Assembly (NCBI GenBank): GCA_017541565.1
Contig: JAFXYU010000128.1
Span: forward strand, 1 to 15,493
Direction of reading: 5' to 3'
Length of the DNA: 15,493 nucleotides
Source: a bacterium
GTDB taxonomy: Bacteria; Cyanobacteriota; Vampirovibrionia; Gastranaerophilales; Gastranaerophilaceae
In this document: positions 5,781-13,090 of the stretch, piece after piece
Position numbering within the stretch: the stretch's first letter is position 1
How the letters are laid out: each line of letters begins with the position of its first letter
Translations under genes and position numbers: made by a program
The notes under the pieces: model-generated
Seen by the model: the letters and a program-made list of their open reading frames with translations, nothing else
The model's database searches: none
Told to the model about the DNA's origin: nothing

Positions 5781-6452
5781 TTAAAATTTCTTCATTAATT
5801 CTTCTACAATCAGCCAATCGGCTGGTTCATCAATTTCATAAGTTGTGTAAGAAGGCAGTTCGTGTACTCCGATTTTACCGGAAATTCTGCATTTTTCTCT
5901 CTTAACATTTTTGACAGAATTTATATAGCACGCACCGTTTTCCGCAATAATACCGTTAAAATTCTGCCTTCTCGGGCGGTTTTTGTAATCGTAATTTATC
6001 GGTTCGACTCCATTTTCACCTTCAATCCAGTGGAATTGTTTTTCTCTTACTCCGCTGAACATTGAATCAAAGCCGGAATTTTTGAACGAATTAAACATTT
6101 CGTCAATATGTTCCGATTTGAGCATAGGAGACGTTGCTTGTATGAGGAAAAATAAATCGTTATCTTTTAAGTCCGATTTTTCAATATATTCAAGCATAAC
6201 ACTTTCGGTAGAAGAGATGTCTTGTGCGTTATTCGGATCTCTGTCATAAACTTCAAGTTTATCAAAACCAAAACCCAAAACGGTTCGTTTAATTTCTTCG
6301 CTATCAGTTGCGATTATGACTTTATCAATACATTTTGCTCCCTGCGCAGCGTTGGCTGTCCAGTATACAAGCGGTTTTCCGTTCAGAAGTTTTATATTTT
6401 TTAAAGGAATTGATTTACTTCCGCCTCTTACCGGAATGAATGCTATATTCAT
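5781..6452 (-). CDS. CMP-sugar cytidylyltransferase (NeuA/PseF/LegF-like)
   Basis: This enzyme activates a nine-carbon acidic sugar (sialic, legionaminic or pseudaminic type) with CTP, giving CMP-sugar and pyrophosphate for surface glycan or flagellin modification. It is 223 residues from the ATG at 6452, with GAGGAGGG five to six bases upstream; the TTG at 6467 would overlap that site. Family motifs: the N-terminal nucleotide loop RGGSKSIPLKNIKLLNGKPL, IIATDSEEI, QATSPML (canonical QPTSPLR), a basic RPRRQN segment, NGACYI, and the C-terminal YEIDEPADWLIVEELM. The first loop has Ser where the family usually has Gly (RGGSKGIP). It overlaps the end of the PanE-like gene by 38 bases, so the two are translated from one message. 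No NeuB-type synthase or epimerase is nearby, so the exact sugar cannot be named; KdsB is less likely from the motif set. Confidence 0.88.
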   Translation of the reverse strand: MNIAFIPVRGGSKSIPLKNIKLLNGKPLVYWTANAAQGAKCIDKVIIATDSEEIKRTVLGFGFDKLEVYDRDPNNAQDISSTESVMLEYIEKSDLKDNDLFFLIQATSPMLKSEHIDEMFNSFKNSGFDSMFSGVREKQFHWIEGENGVEPINYDYKNRPRRQNFNGIIAENGACYINSVKNVKREKCRISGKIGVHELPSYTTYEIDEPADWLIVEELMKKF

Positions 6453-7329
6453 TTTTTCCCTCCTCAAATTTAATTAAATCATACAAAACCTGATTATATG
6501 GTGTCGGGATTTCATAGAGTTTTCCTAAGTTTATTATTTCGCCGGAAAAGATGTCGACTTCCGTTTTTCTTCCCGCAAGGATATCTTGAAGCATAGAAGT
6601 TTTTCCTTCGTCGCACATTTCATTGAGCGAATTAATTGCATCCCGCTCAAGGTTCTCAAGATTTTTTATTCCTTCCTTTAAGGCAATCGGTTTTATTTCA
6701 TTTATTATTTTTTTTGCAAGCGGAATAAATTCCTTGTTTGATTTAAGTTCACCGAAATTCATTCTAAAAATTGCAGAAATCTGGTTGGAAAATACGTTAA
6801 AAGTAAATTTTTTCCAAAGTTCATAATCCATATCTTCTTTGAATTTGTATTCTATTTTGGATTTTTCAAAAATTTCTTTTAATACGATATCATTTTCGGT
6901 GACTATTTTCCCTGTTCCGTCGTGGGTAACATTATTACCGTTTCTCACGGCACTATGTCCTATAAAATAAGATTTTAATACCTTTGTTTTTGGAAAGCGT
7001 TTTTTGATGATTTTTTCTGAAGAAATTCCGTTAATCAAAGATATTATTCTTGTATTTTCTGTCACAAAATTTTTGACTGTTTCCATTGCCTCGATTAATC
7101 CGTCAAATTTAGTTGAAATAATAACCAAATCTGCTTTGTAATCATCGGTTTCAGGTAAAATAAAATTGAAAATTTGCTCAATGCCGTTAAGACAGGGCTT
7201 GTTTTTAGCGTATTTTTCAAGCCTTTTTTTGTCAACCGCGACTCTGAAATCAATCTCGTCACAGTCATTCAACCTGACTCCAAAAGCCATACCCACAGCA
7301 CCCAGACCACATAAAACAACTCTTTTCAT
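6415..7329 (-). CDS. panE: PanE/ApbA-family 2-dehydropantoate 2-reductase
   Basis: The predicted role is NADPH-dependent reduction of ketopantoate to pantoate, feeding pantothenate and CoA synthesis. It has 304 residues, the usual length. The Rossmann loop GLGAVG is at residues 8-13 and STKFDG (Lys74) at about 72-77. LINGI (Asn100) stands for the usual LQNG. WKKFTFNVFSNQISAI carries the catalytic Lys174 with Asn178 and Asn182. The C-terminal SMLQDILAGRKTEVD contains Glu257, the substrate-binding acid. All catalytic positions I expect are present. There is no Shine-Dalgarno before the ATG; the upstream TAAAAT-6 bases-ATG arrangement is compatible with a leaderless start or with coupling to the gene ending 21 bases upstream. 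Many family members act on other 2-keto acids, so pantoate specificity is an inference. Confidence 0.85.
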   Translation of the reverse strand: MKRVVLCGLGAVGMAFGVRLNDCDEIDFRVAVDKKRLEKYAKNKPCLNGIEQIFNFILPETDDYKADLVIISTKFDGLIEAMETVKNFVTENTRIISLINGISSEKIIKKRFPKTKVLKSYFIGHSAVRNGNNVTHDGTGKIVTENDIVLKEIFEKSKIEYKFKEDMDYELWKKFTFNVFSNQISAIFRMNFGELKSNKEFIPLAKKIINEIKPIALKEGIKNLENLERDAINSLNEMCDEGKTSMLQDILAGRKTEVDIFSGEIINLGKLYEIPTPYNQVLYDLIKFEEGKNEYSIHSGKRRK

Positions 7330-7350
7330 AACTATATTTTATTACAAAAA

Positions 7351-7779
7351 TTAATTAAATAACTTTTTGAAAAATCTTGTTATAGGATTGCCTTCTTCTT
7401 TGTATTTGATTTCAATTGTTTCTCTGAGGCTTTCAATATTCGGTTTTGCCTCTTTTTCAACTTCTTCCAGTTTCTTGTTCTTGAGTACTGAAATTAAGGC
7501 TTTATTAGCGCCTTCTGAACTGTGGCTGTCAATATTGAAGTTCCAAATCTTGTTTTTGGCAAGTTTAAGAATAAACGATAAATGAAAATTCGGTTCTCCG
7601 TTAAATACACTTTCTTCTCGTATTTTTGTGTAACTTGCGTATGCAACGGGGTATTTTTTATCAATTTCTTTAACTAATTTGGACTTTTCGAGGGTTTTTA
7701 AAATATCTTTGTTCCATGACTTTTTGTTTATATAAGTCAGTCCAAAACTCGGTTGGTTGTCTATTTTTGATACGTACAT
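7351..7779 (-). CDS. hypothetical protein with N-terminal NQPSFG motif
   Basis: The protein is 142 residues. It starts MYVSKIDNQPSFGLTYINKK, with the short QPSFG motif that I associate with the extreme N-terminus of many unrelated Gastranaerophilales proteins; a similar NINFKS occurs at the start of the metallopeptidase at 269-1090. The rest is charged and mixed alpha/beta, ending in a basic amphipathic tail (NPITRFFKKLFN) that could touch a membrane. It has no signal peptide, no Cys and no recognised catalytic motif. AGGG lies about eight bases before the ATG at 7779. It is the first gene of a minus-strand cluster with panE (21-base gap) and the cytidylyltransferase, behind a good promoter. 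Function unknown. Confidence 0.75.
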   Translation of the reverse strand: MYVSKIDNQPSFGLTYINKKSWNKDILKTLEKSKLVKEIDKKYPVAYASYTKIREESVFNGEPNFHLSFILKLAKNKIWNFNIDSHSSEGANKALISVLKNKKLEEVEKEAKPNIESLRETIEIKYKEEGNPITRFFKKLFN

Positions 7780-7809
7780 TTTGTGTCCCTATTTATTTTC
7801 ACCCAATTG

Positions 7810-7838
7810 ATATTAACACGAGTATTCCCTAAAATCAA
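7810..7838 (-). promoter_or_regulatory. sigma-70 type promoter for the 7779-to-5781 cluster
   Basis: Minus strand: -35 TTGATT (7838-7833), 17-base spacer, -10 TAATAT (7815-7810). Start near 7803, leader of about 24 bases to the ATG at 7779. It lies directly downstream of the HEAT-gene terminator. Confidence 0.55.
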
Positions 7839-7870
7839 CTGTATTGTTAAGTTTGGTTAATTCGTTAAAA

Positions 7871-7904
7871 TAAAAAAGGCGGGTTTGATTTTATCAAGCC
7901 CGCC
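7871..7904 (-). terminator. intrinsic terminator of the HEAT-repeat gene
   Basis: Twelve-base-pair stem: GGCGGGTTTGAT (7878-7889) pairs with ATCAAGCCCGCC (7893-7904), one G-U pair, 3-base loop. On the minus strand it is followed by TTTTTTATTTT (7877-7867), the expected U run, 21 bases past the stop codon at 7925. The plus-strand side also has a T-rich tail, so it can work both ways. Confidence 0.9.
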
Positions 7905-7924
7905 TCTTTTATTTTAATACTTAA

Positions 7925-8785
7925 TTAGAAAGTTCCTGCTGCTGTTTTCTTTTGCTGAGTAGCACCGGGGATTGCTTGCCAATTCGCTGCCATAATCTTT
8001 TTGAAAGATTTTAATGCAGTATCTTCAAGTTCTCCGAGTTCTTCTGCTTCCATAATCAATTCACGGAGCGGAAGAAGTGCTCTTTGGTCTCTTAAAACAC
8101 CTAATGCTGCAGCAGCACCTGCTCTGACTAAATCATTTTCCGAACGGTTTTTCATAACATCAATAAGCGCAGGAACAGCCTTTGTATCATTTAATTTGCC
8201 CAAAGATGTTACTGCGTATATTCTTACGTTAACCCATTCGTCATACAACATGTTGATAATTTTATCAACACATTTTTTGTTTCCGATTTCGCCTAATGCA
8301 CGAGTTGCGTCGCATCTGACGTTAACTTTTTCGTGGTCTAAAGAGTTCATCAATGCATCCGTTGCAACATCACCGATTTCAATAAGTGCATCAGTTGCCG
8401 TGATACAAACTTGTGAGTTTTCATCGTTAAGCGCTTCTACCAACGGTTCAACAACGATTTTACCGCCCAAACGACCGAGTGCGCGTGCTGCACGAACTCT
8501 AACGTCAACGTTGCGGTCTTCTCTCAATGATTCAATCAAATGTTCGGTTGCTTTTGAATCGCCCAATTCGCCCAAAGCACGAGCGGCATACAAACGAACA
8601 GAACCGTTTTTGTCGTTTTTCAAAACATTGATAAGCGGTTCGACTGCCTTTGAATCACCCATTTCACCAAGAACACGAGCGGCATTATATCTTACTTTTT
8701 CGGAACTTGAACCCATAAGGTCATCGATTAATTCCTGAAAAGATTTTTTTACCTGTTTCTTCTTGCTGTTAACTGTAATTGTCAT
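7925..8785 (-). CDS. HEAT-repeat (PBS lyase-type) protein
   Basis: The protein is 286 residues from the ATG at 8785, with GGAGGT seven bases upstream; the earlier TTG (8800) overlaps this site. After a basic N-terminus come about seven tandem 31-residue HEAT repeats of the PBS-lyase type, with the recurring pattern VR-x-x-A-A-x-x-LGE-(I/M/L)-GD-x-x-A-x-x-x-L-I-x-x-L (about residues 30-250). A Gln/Lys/Thr tail follows (GATQQKKTAAGTF). In cyanobacteria such repeats occur in phycobilin lyases and NblB. A non-photosynthetic relative has no phycobilisome, so a general protein-binding scaffold is more likely. The gene is monocistronic with a strong terminator and a bipartite promoter shared with the gene at 4630-5715. 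No catalytic residues are visible. Confidence 0.9.
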   Translation of the reverse strand: MTITVNSKKKQVKKSFQELIDDLMGSSSEKVRYNAARVLGEMGDSKAVEPLINVLKNDKNGSVRLYAARALGELGDSKATEHLIESLREDRNVDVRVRAARALGRLGGKIVVEPLVEALNDENSQVCITATDALIEIGDVATDALMNSLDHEKVNVRCDATRALGEIGNKKCVDKIINMLYDEWVNVRIYAVTSLGKLNDTKAVPALIDVMKNRSENDLVRAGAAAALGVLRDQRALLPLRELIMEAEELGELEDTALKSFKKIMAANWQAIPGATQQKKTAAGTF

Positions 8786-8832
8786 ACACTGTACCTCCAA
8801 ATGTAAGCATGGTTCATCTAACTTCTACACAG

Positions 8833-8864
8833 TTATATAAAGTTTTTATTTTCTCGAAAATTGC
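8833..8864 (-). promoter_or_regulatory. bipartite promoter GCAATTTT-N13-ACTTTATATAA (copy 2)
   Basis: Minus strand: GCAATTTT (8864-8857), 13 bases, ACTTTATATAA (8843-8833). Same two blocks and spacing as at 5742-5773. Start would be near 8827, giving a leader of about 42 bases to the ATG at 8785. Confidence 0.5.
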
Positions 8865-8879
8865 TTTTATTTTCTCTAA

Positions 8880-8899
8880 TGTAAAGATTTTGTTACATT
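8880..8899. promoter_or_regulatory. degenerate HLR1-like site upstream of the HEAT gene
   Basis: Plus strand TGTAAAGATTTTGTTACATT. GTTACATT (8892-8899) is a perfect single HLR1 repeat. On the other strand TTTACATT pairs with GTAACAAA at a 3-base instead of 2-base spacing. The site begins 40 bases upstream of the TATATA (8839-8834), the distance seen for the better boxes. Weaker evidence than at 221 or 3319. The remaining bases to 9075 are AT-rich and hold nothing I can name. Confidence 0.3.
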
Positions 8900-9075
8900 C
8901 CCCGAATTAGGGTAAAAAATACACTTAATCTTTATAGTAACAATATAACACATTTTTACATTTTTTTGTCTACTCTTCCATATATTTTTACAAAAGTTAA
9001 TTAAAATAATAAAGACTATTTGTCTAAAATGTAGTAATACTCGGATATTCTACGATTTACAAAATTTAATATTTA

Positions 9076-10722
9076 TTACTCACTGGGGATAGTAATACTG
9101 AACTCACTGCCTTTGTTTAGTTTGGTTTTTACTCCGATTTTTCCCTTGTGTTTTTCTATTATTTTTTGTGATATTGCAAGTCCCAAGCCGGTTCCTACTC
9201 CAACTCCTTTTGTTGTGTATCCGGCATCAAAAATTTTATCGGGTTCTTTTATTCCGCATCCTGTGTCTTTTATTTTTACAATAAGGTTTTTATTTTTGAA
9301 ATTTGTGTCAATAGTAATTTTTCCCTCATTTTTAATTGAATGAGTTGCGTTAACAAGAATATTCATAAAAACTTGATTGAGCATATTAGGGTAACATTTT
9401 ATAGGCGGCAATTTGCCGTAATTTTTTACGATTTCTATTCTGTTTTTTGTTTCGTGTTTTATCAGGTTTAGGGTAAGATCAATTTCTTTATTTATGTCTG
9501 CTTCCTGTAAATCTGCTTCATCCAGTCTGATGAACTTTCTCAAAGAAACAACAATTCCGCGGATTCTTTCTATTGCTTCCGCATCAATTTCGTTAATTTC
9601 TTTCAGCAAATCGAAAAGTTCCTTATCTTTGATTCGTGAGATAAGTTTTTGGGAAATTTCATTATTCGATTTTATTGATGCAATAGGTGTGTTTATTTCG
9701 TGTGCAATGCCGGCAACCAGTTGACCGAGCGAAGCCATCTTTTCCGAATTTATAAGTTGAAGTTGTGTTTCTTTTAACTCTTTAAGCGCTTTGGTCAAAT
9801 CGGTTACCATTTGTGCATTCTTTTTATAGAGTTCTGCTTGTACAACGGCATTTCCGAGTTGGGTTGAAACTCCGTTAAGAACTTCCAGCGTATCATCAAG
9901 TTTTACTTTTTGTTTTGTAGCAAGAACAATTATTCCTTTTAGTTTATTTAAGTGATATATGGGAAGAATTATTCTTTGTATGTTTTCTTTGTATGGTTCG
10001 GCTTCTTTATATTCTTTTCTGCATGTTTGGCAGGAAACTTTGGAATTTTTTATATATTTATTAATATCATCGTCAAAGGATATAAGTTTGTTTCTGTCTT
10101 TTTTTGAAACAGATTCGGTAATTTTGAATTTTCCGTCGGATTTTTCCGCATAATACGCTCTAAAAGCGCCAAACATTGATGATAATTCCTGCAGTGCGGA
10201 AGTCAGGATTGCGGAAATATCAATTGACTTTCTGATAGTATTGGAAATATTATTGAGCAAAAGCAGTTTCATCGCTTGAAATTGAGCGTGCATCTGTACT
10301 TTTTTCATATTTGAATTTTCTTTTTCAAGTATTTCTATCTGTTTTTGGAATTTTTTATTCAATTTAGATGCCGTTTCCAAATTTACTTTTGCCGTGACAT
10401 CAGTGAAGGTTATAATTGTGTATTTTCCGCGTGTTGCTGAGTTCATATCATAGTAGTAATAGTCGTTGTTAGAAGTTTGGTACATAACATGAGCGGAAAA
10501 ATCCTCTTTGGAATTTAATGCCTGCAAGATGGGTGAATGTATCGTAAAATCGTTGCTGTCCAGAGGATAAACTTCATAATACAATTTGTGAGAGAATTTT
10601 TTTATATTATCAAAATCAGGAAAAACCCTTTTAAATACGTTGTTACGAAAAACGGTTTCCTTATTTTCAGACAATACAATAGTTGCCATATTAAACTTTT
10701 TTAATATTTCAAACTTCCCCAT
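9076..10722 (-). CDS. soluble PAS-GAF sensor histidine kinase
   Basis: The protein is 548 residues with no signal peptide or membrane segment, so it should be a cytoplasmic sensor kinase. Domain order: PAS-like (about 1-115, ending GKYTIITFTDVTAK), coiled coil (115-150), GAF-like (about 160-295), a second coiled coil (300-328), a HisKA dimerisation domain with the H-box SLGQLVAGIAHEINTPIASI and phospho-acceptor His341, then HATPase: N-box NQVFMNILVNATHSI (about 449-463), G1 KDTGCGI, F-box IFDAGYTTK, G2 GVGTGLGLAIS. All ATP-binding boxes are intact. The GAF domain carries CQTC (Cys231, Cys234), possibly a redox or metal switch. No response regulator is adjacent; the divergent HD-GYP gene at 10842 is the likely functional neighbour. 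TATAAT lies six bases before the ATG with no Shine-Dalgarno, indicating a leaderless message. Confidence 0.93.
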   Translation of the reverse strand: MGKFEILKKFNMATIVLSENKETVFRNNVFKRVFPDFDNIKKFSHKLYYEVYPLDSNDFTIHSPILQALNSKEDFSAHVMYQTSNNDYYYYDMNSATRGKYTIITFTDVTAKVNLETASKLNKKFQKQIEILEKENSNMKKVQMHAQFQAMKLLLLNNISNTIRKSIDISAILTSALQELSSMFGAFRAYYAEKSDGKFKITESVSKKDRNKLISFDDDINKYIKNSKVSCQTCRKEYKEAEPYKENIQRIILPIYHLNKLKGIIVLATKQKVKLDDTLEVLNGVSTQLGNAVVQAELYKKNAQMVTDLTKALKELKETQLQLINSEKMASLGQLVAGIAHEINTPIASIKSNNEISQKLISRIKDKELFDLLKEINEIDAEAIERIRGIVVSLRKFIRLDEADLQEADINKEIDLTLNLIKHETKNRIEIVKNYGKLPPIKCYPNMLNQVFMNILVNATHSIKNEGKITIDTNFKNKNLIVKIKDTGCGIKEPDKIFDAGYTTKGVGVGTGLGLAISQKIIEKHKGKIGVKTKLNKGSEFSITIPSE

Positions 10723-10728
10723 AACTAC

Positions 10729-10757
10729 ATTATATTACTTTAAATTTGCCTATGCAA
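10729..10757 (-). promoter_or_regulatory. promoter giving a leaderless kinase mRNA
   Basis: Minus strand: -35 TTGCAT (10757-10752), 17-base spacer, -10 TATAAT (10734-10729), then GTAGTT and the ATG at 10722. Transcription should begin at or within a base of the start codon. Confidence 0.6.
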
Positions 10758-10829
10758 TCAAAAATGAAAGCAGCATTTTAAGAAAAGTTCATACTCCATT
10801 TAAAGTATGTATTTTCCCAAAAAATTCGC

Positions 10830-10835
10830 TATAAT
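10830..10835 (+). promoter_or_regulatory. -10 element giving a leaderless HD-GYP mRNA
   Basis: TATAAT at 10830-10835, then TCAAGT and the ATG at 10842: the same six-base distance as for the divergent kinase gene. No Shine-Dalgarno is present and the -35 is poor. Confidence 0.5.
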
Positions 10836-10841
10836 TCAAGT

Positions 10842-11852
10842 ATGAGAATAGTAGAAAATAGTGAATTAAGTAACTACAAAGTCTTACCGTTCGATTTATA
10901 CACGGAAAACAGAACTAAGGTCTTGGAAGCCGGCGAGGTTCTCACTCCCGGTAAATTGATAATGCTTAAAAATTATGTGCGAATCTATACCGAAGATTTC
11001 CGTGTCTCTGATAAGGTTAGTGAAAATACGGAAGAAACGTCTTCTGATGCTTCAAGTTCCAAAAAAAGAACAAAAGTTTTAAATTTCTCATATGAATCTC
11101 TTGATCCTTCTGATTTTGAAACGGTTATTAATAGGGATTCTTGGCTTGATATAGAATCACAGGTAAAAATAAAATATTTTTATAAAAGAATTCTTGATTT
11201 AATGAAAAACGATTATTTTGAGGAAGGTGTTTCCAAACTTCAATCGTTGGTTAATGTTTTAAAGAATGAAATATACAAAAAGGGAAATAAAGCTGCAAAA
11301 GGCTCACGAGTGCGCTTTATGGGAGAATATGAATTGTGCCATCCGCTCAACGTTGCAACAGTAGCGGGACTTATGGCTAAAAAACTCGAATATTCTCCGC
11401 GTCATGTTGACGAACTGCTTTTGGCGGCATTGCTTCATGATGTGGGAAAATTGAAGATAAAACTTGAGGGTGAATCCTCACTTATTTCGCTTAACGAGGA
11501 AGAACTAAAACAGCATACCATAATCGGTTATAAGTTGATTAAAGATACTATGGGTTTAAGCGAAAATATTGCAAAAGTTGCATTTGAACATCACGAAAAT
11601 AATGACGGTTCCGGTTATCCAAAAGGGATTTCAAACGATTTTATTCATCCTTACAGCCAAATAGTTAATGTAGCCAACTATTATGATAATCTTGCATTCA
11701 ACAGAACTCATATCCTCGTTACAAACAACAAAGAAGCCTTGAGAACAATGCTTGAAGTAGGTACAAAACGTTTTTCCGCAGAAATGCTTTATACGTTTAT
11801 TCACATGTTCAATTATGATGATTTGAATGATTTTAATGACTTAATTGTTTAA
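10842..11852 (+). CDS. HD-GYP domain protein, probable cyclic-di-GMP phosphodiesterase
   Basis: The protein is 336 residues. The N-terminal region (1-55) has the VLPFDLYTENRTKVLEAGEVLTPGKL pattern common in this group, then a Ser/Glu-rich linker (56-78), a helical segment, and the HD-GYP domain from about 160. Metal and catalytic residues are present: CHP (His167), LLHDVGK (His199, Asp200, Lys203), His225 in QHTIIGY, HHENNDGSGYP (His250, His251; the GYP motif is intact) and VANYYDNL (Asp282). The predicted reaction is hydrolysis of cyclic-di-GMP to pGpG or GMP in the cytoplasm. It lacks a receiver domain. It diverges from the histidine kinase across 119 bases and converges on the dehydrogenase gene with 2 bases between stop codons and no visible terminator. 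Activity on other cyclic dinucleotides cannot be excluded. Confidence 0.93.
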   Translation: MRIVENSELSNYKVLPFDLYTENRTKVLEAGEVLTPGKLIMLKNYVRIYTEDFRVSDKVSENTEETSSDASSSKKRTKVLNFSYESLDPSDFETVINRDSWLDIESQVKIKYFYKRILDLMKNDYFEEGVSKLQSLVNVLKNEIYKKGNKAAKGSRVRFMGEYELCHPLNVATVAGLMAKKLEYSPRHVDELLLAALLHDVGKLKIKLEGESSLISLNEEELKQHTIIGYKLIKDTMGLSENIAKVAFEHHENNDGSGYPKGISNDFIHPYSQIVNVANYYDNLAFNRTHILVTNNKEALRTMLEVGTKRFSAEMLYTFIHMFNYDDLNDFNDLIV

Positions 11853-11854
11853 GA

Positions 11855-12829
11855 TTACATTTTGATTAAAATCTTTAGACTTTCTTTTGATTTGTTTGCT
11901 TCAAATGCTTCAATTGCGTCGTCAATAGAAAAAGTTTTTGTGATAAACGGCTTGAAATCTATTCTGTTATTTTTAAGCAACCTTAATGCAGGTGCAAATT
12001 GACCGCATCTTGAACCAAGAACGGTTATTTCGTCTATAACAATAGGAGCGAGGTTGAGTTCTTTTCCGGTTGCAACGGTACTTTTTAAAACCAAAACCCC
12101 GCGCGGTTTTGTTAGTGTAATTGAAGTTTCAAAGCCGGAGGCCGTTCCTGTTGCTTCTACTACGACATCATATATTTTTTCCTGCTTAAATTCGCTCAAG
12201 AGTGCCGTTTTAACTCCCTGAGCCTTTGCGATATCCAGTTTATTTTGGTGTTTTCCGACGAGTGTAACATCAAGATTCTGCGCATTTAGTGCCAACGCGG
12301 TGGTCAGTCCCAATTTGCCGTCGCCGAGGACAACAACTTTTTGAGTCGTTTCAATGTGGAGTTGTTCGGTAATTTCGCATGCCGCAGCAAGAGGCTCTAC
12401 AAAAACGGCTTGTTCATCAGGTACATTTTGGGGTACTTCAAAAAGGACTTTAACCGGCATGGTCATATATTCAGCGAAACATCCGTCCTTTTTCCAGATA
12501 CCGAGAGTGTGTCTGTTTGGACAGTGGCGATAATTCTTTTTCGCACACCATTCGCAGTCCGGCTCGTCGCATCCGTAACTTATTTCAGAAACGACGCGTT
12601 TTCCGACCCACGCAAGTTCTTCGGGCTTTTTGCTGTTGACGCTTTCTACCACGCCTACAAATTCATGTCCCAGAATACCAACATATCCCATATATCCTTT
12701 TGTAATTTCATAATCTGTGTTACAAATTCCTGCAAGCGAAACTTTAATTAGTGCTTCGCCCTCTTTAGGTTCAGGTTTTGTATAATTTGTATCAAGTTTT
12801 AATTCATTATCAAAAACAATTGCCTTCAT
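11855..12829 (-). CDS. zinc-dependent medium-chain alcohol/polyol dehydrogenase
   Basis: The protein is 324 residues, the short end for the family. It oxidises an alcohol or polyol to a carbonyl using NAD(P). Catalytic zinc ligands: Cys36 (GICNTD), His55-Glu56 in GHEFVGVV, and Glu145 in VEPLAAA. The structural zinc site is Cys87, Cys92, Cys95 and Cys103 (C-x4-C-x2-C-x7-C; the usual first gap is two residues, so this site is slightly expanded). The cofactor loop is VVVLGDGKLGL. The second beta strand ends VTLVGKHQNKL, where an acidic NAD-specific residue would be expected, so the NAD/NADP preference is uncertain. Substrate unknown; sorbitol- or threonine-dehydrogenase-like enzymes are the nearest type. 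GAGGAG lies six bases before the ATG at 12829. Confidence 0.92.
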   Translation of the reverse strand: MKAIVFDNELKLDTNYTKPEPKEGEALIKVSLAGICNTDYEITKGYMGYVGILGHEFVGVVESVNSKKPEELAWVGKRVVSEISYGCDEPDCEWCAKKNYRHCPNRHTLGIWKKDGCFAEYMTMPVKVLFEVPQNVPDEQAVFVEPLAAACEITEQLHIETTQKVVVLGDGKLGLTTALALNAQNLDVTLVGKHQNKLDIAKAQGVKTALLSEFKQEKIYDVVVEATGTASGFETSITLTKPRGVLVLKSTVATGKELNLAPIVIDEITVLGSRCGQFAPALRLLKNNRIDFKPFITKTFSIDDAIEAFEANKSKESLKILIKM

Positions 12830-12854
12830 TGTATACTCCTCTTTCTTAAAAAGA

Positions 12855-12860
12855 ATTATA
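12855..12860 (-). promoter_or_regulatory. -10 element for the dehydrogenase gene
   Basis: Minus strand TATAAT (12860-12855), 25 bases upstream of the ATG and just upstream of the GAGGAG ribosome binding site. The -35 region is T-rich without a clear hexamer. Confidence 0.45.
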
Positions 12861-12948
12861 CCTGAAAAATAAAAACAAAAAAACGCTTTAAATAATGATA
12901 TAGAGTGTATTAAATGTATAAAAAACGGTCAAGAGGGCTTTTATTCTT

Positions 12949-13008
12949 ATGTTTAAAATGAAATGTAAAGTTTTCTTAACAATTCTGTGGTCGATTTTAA
13001 AAATGTAG
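12949..13008 (+). CDS. possible 19-residue hydrophobic leader or toxin-like peptide
   Basis: ATG at 12949 to TAG at 13006 encodes MFKMKCKVFLTILWSILKM: basic ends around a hydrophobic core, the shape of type I toxin or leader peptides. AGAGGG (12932-12937) lies eleven bases upstream. An overlapping 15-codon frame (12914-12961, MYKKRSRGLLFLCLK) ends with ATGA overlap onto the internal Met at 12958. These frames lie in the 319-base gap 12830-13148. The gap also holds the dehydrogenase promoter, a degenerate HLR1-like site at 12962-12979 (TTTACATT on the minus strand with an imperfect partner) and a possible RNA fold at 13042-13090. Short frames arise easily by chance, so confidence is low. Confidence 0.2.
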   Translation: MFKMKCKVFLTILWSILKM

Positions 13009-13041
13009 TAGTATGTAAAAGTACTCGATTTTGAAACAAGG

Positions 13042-13090
13042 TGAAAACCGCGTAGGATAAATCTTTTAAGGGTATCAGGGACAACTGCGC
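13042..13090 (+). other. possible structured leader upstream of the Cys-rich gene
   Basis: GCGTAG (13050-13055) can pair with CTGCGC (13085-13090) with one G-U pair, enclosing GATA (13056-13059)/TATC (13073-13076). A small GAAA-loop hairpin precedes it around 13040-13049. CTGT/ACAG (13122-13125/13132-13135) lies just before the ribosome binding site. This could be a cis-acting leader for the gene at 13149. It matches no riboswitch class that I recognise. Confidence 0.2.

Noticed and set aside
8001..8738. 245-codon plus-strand open frame
   Set aside because: It lies antisense to the HEAT repeats; the repeated Ser/Ala-rich peptide is a mirror of the repeat codons, with no ribosome binding site.
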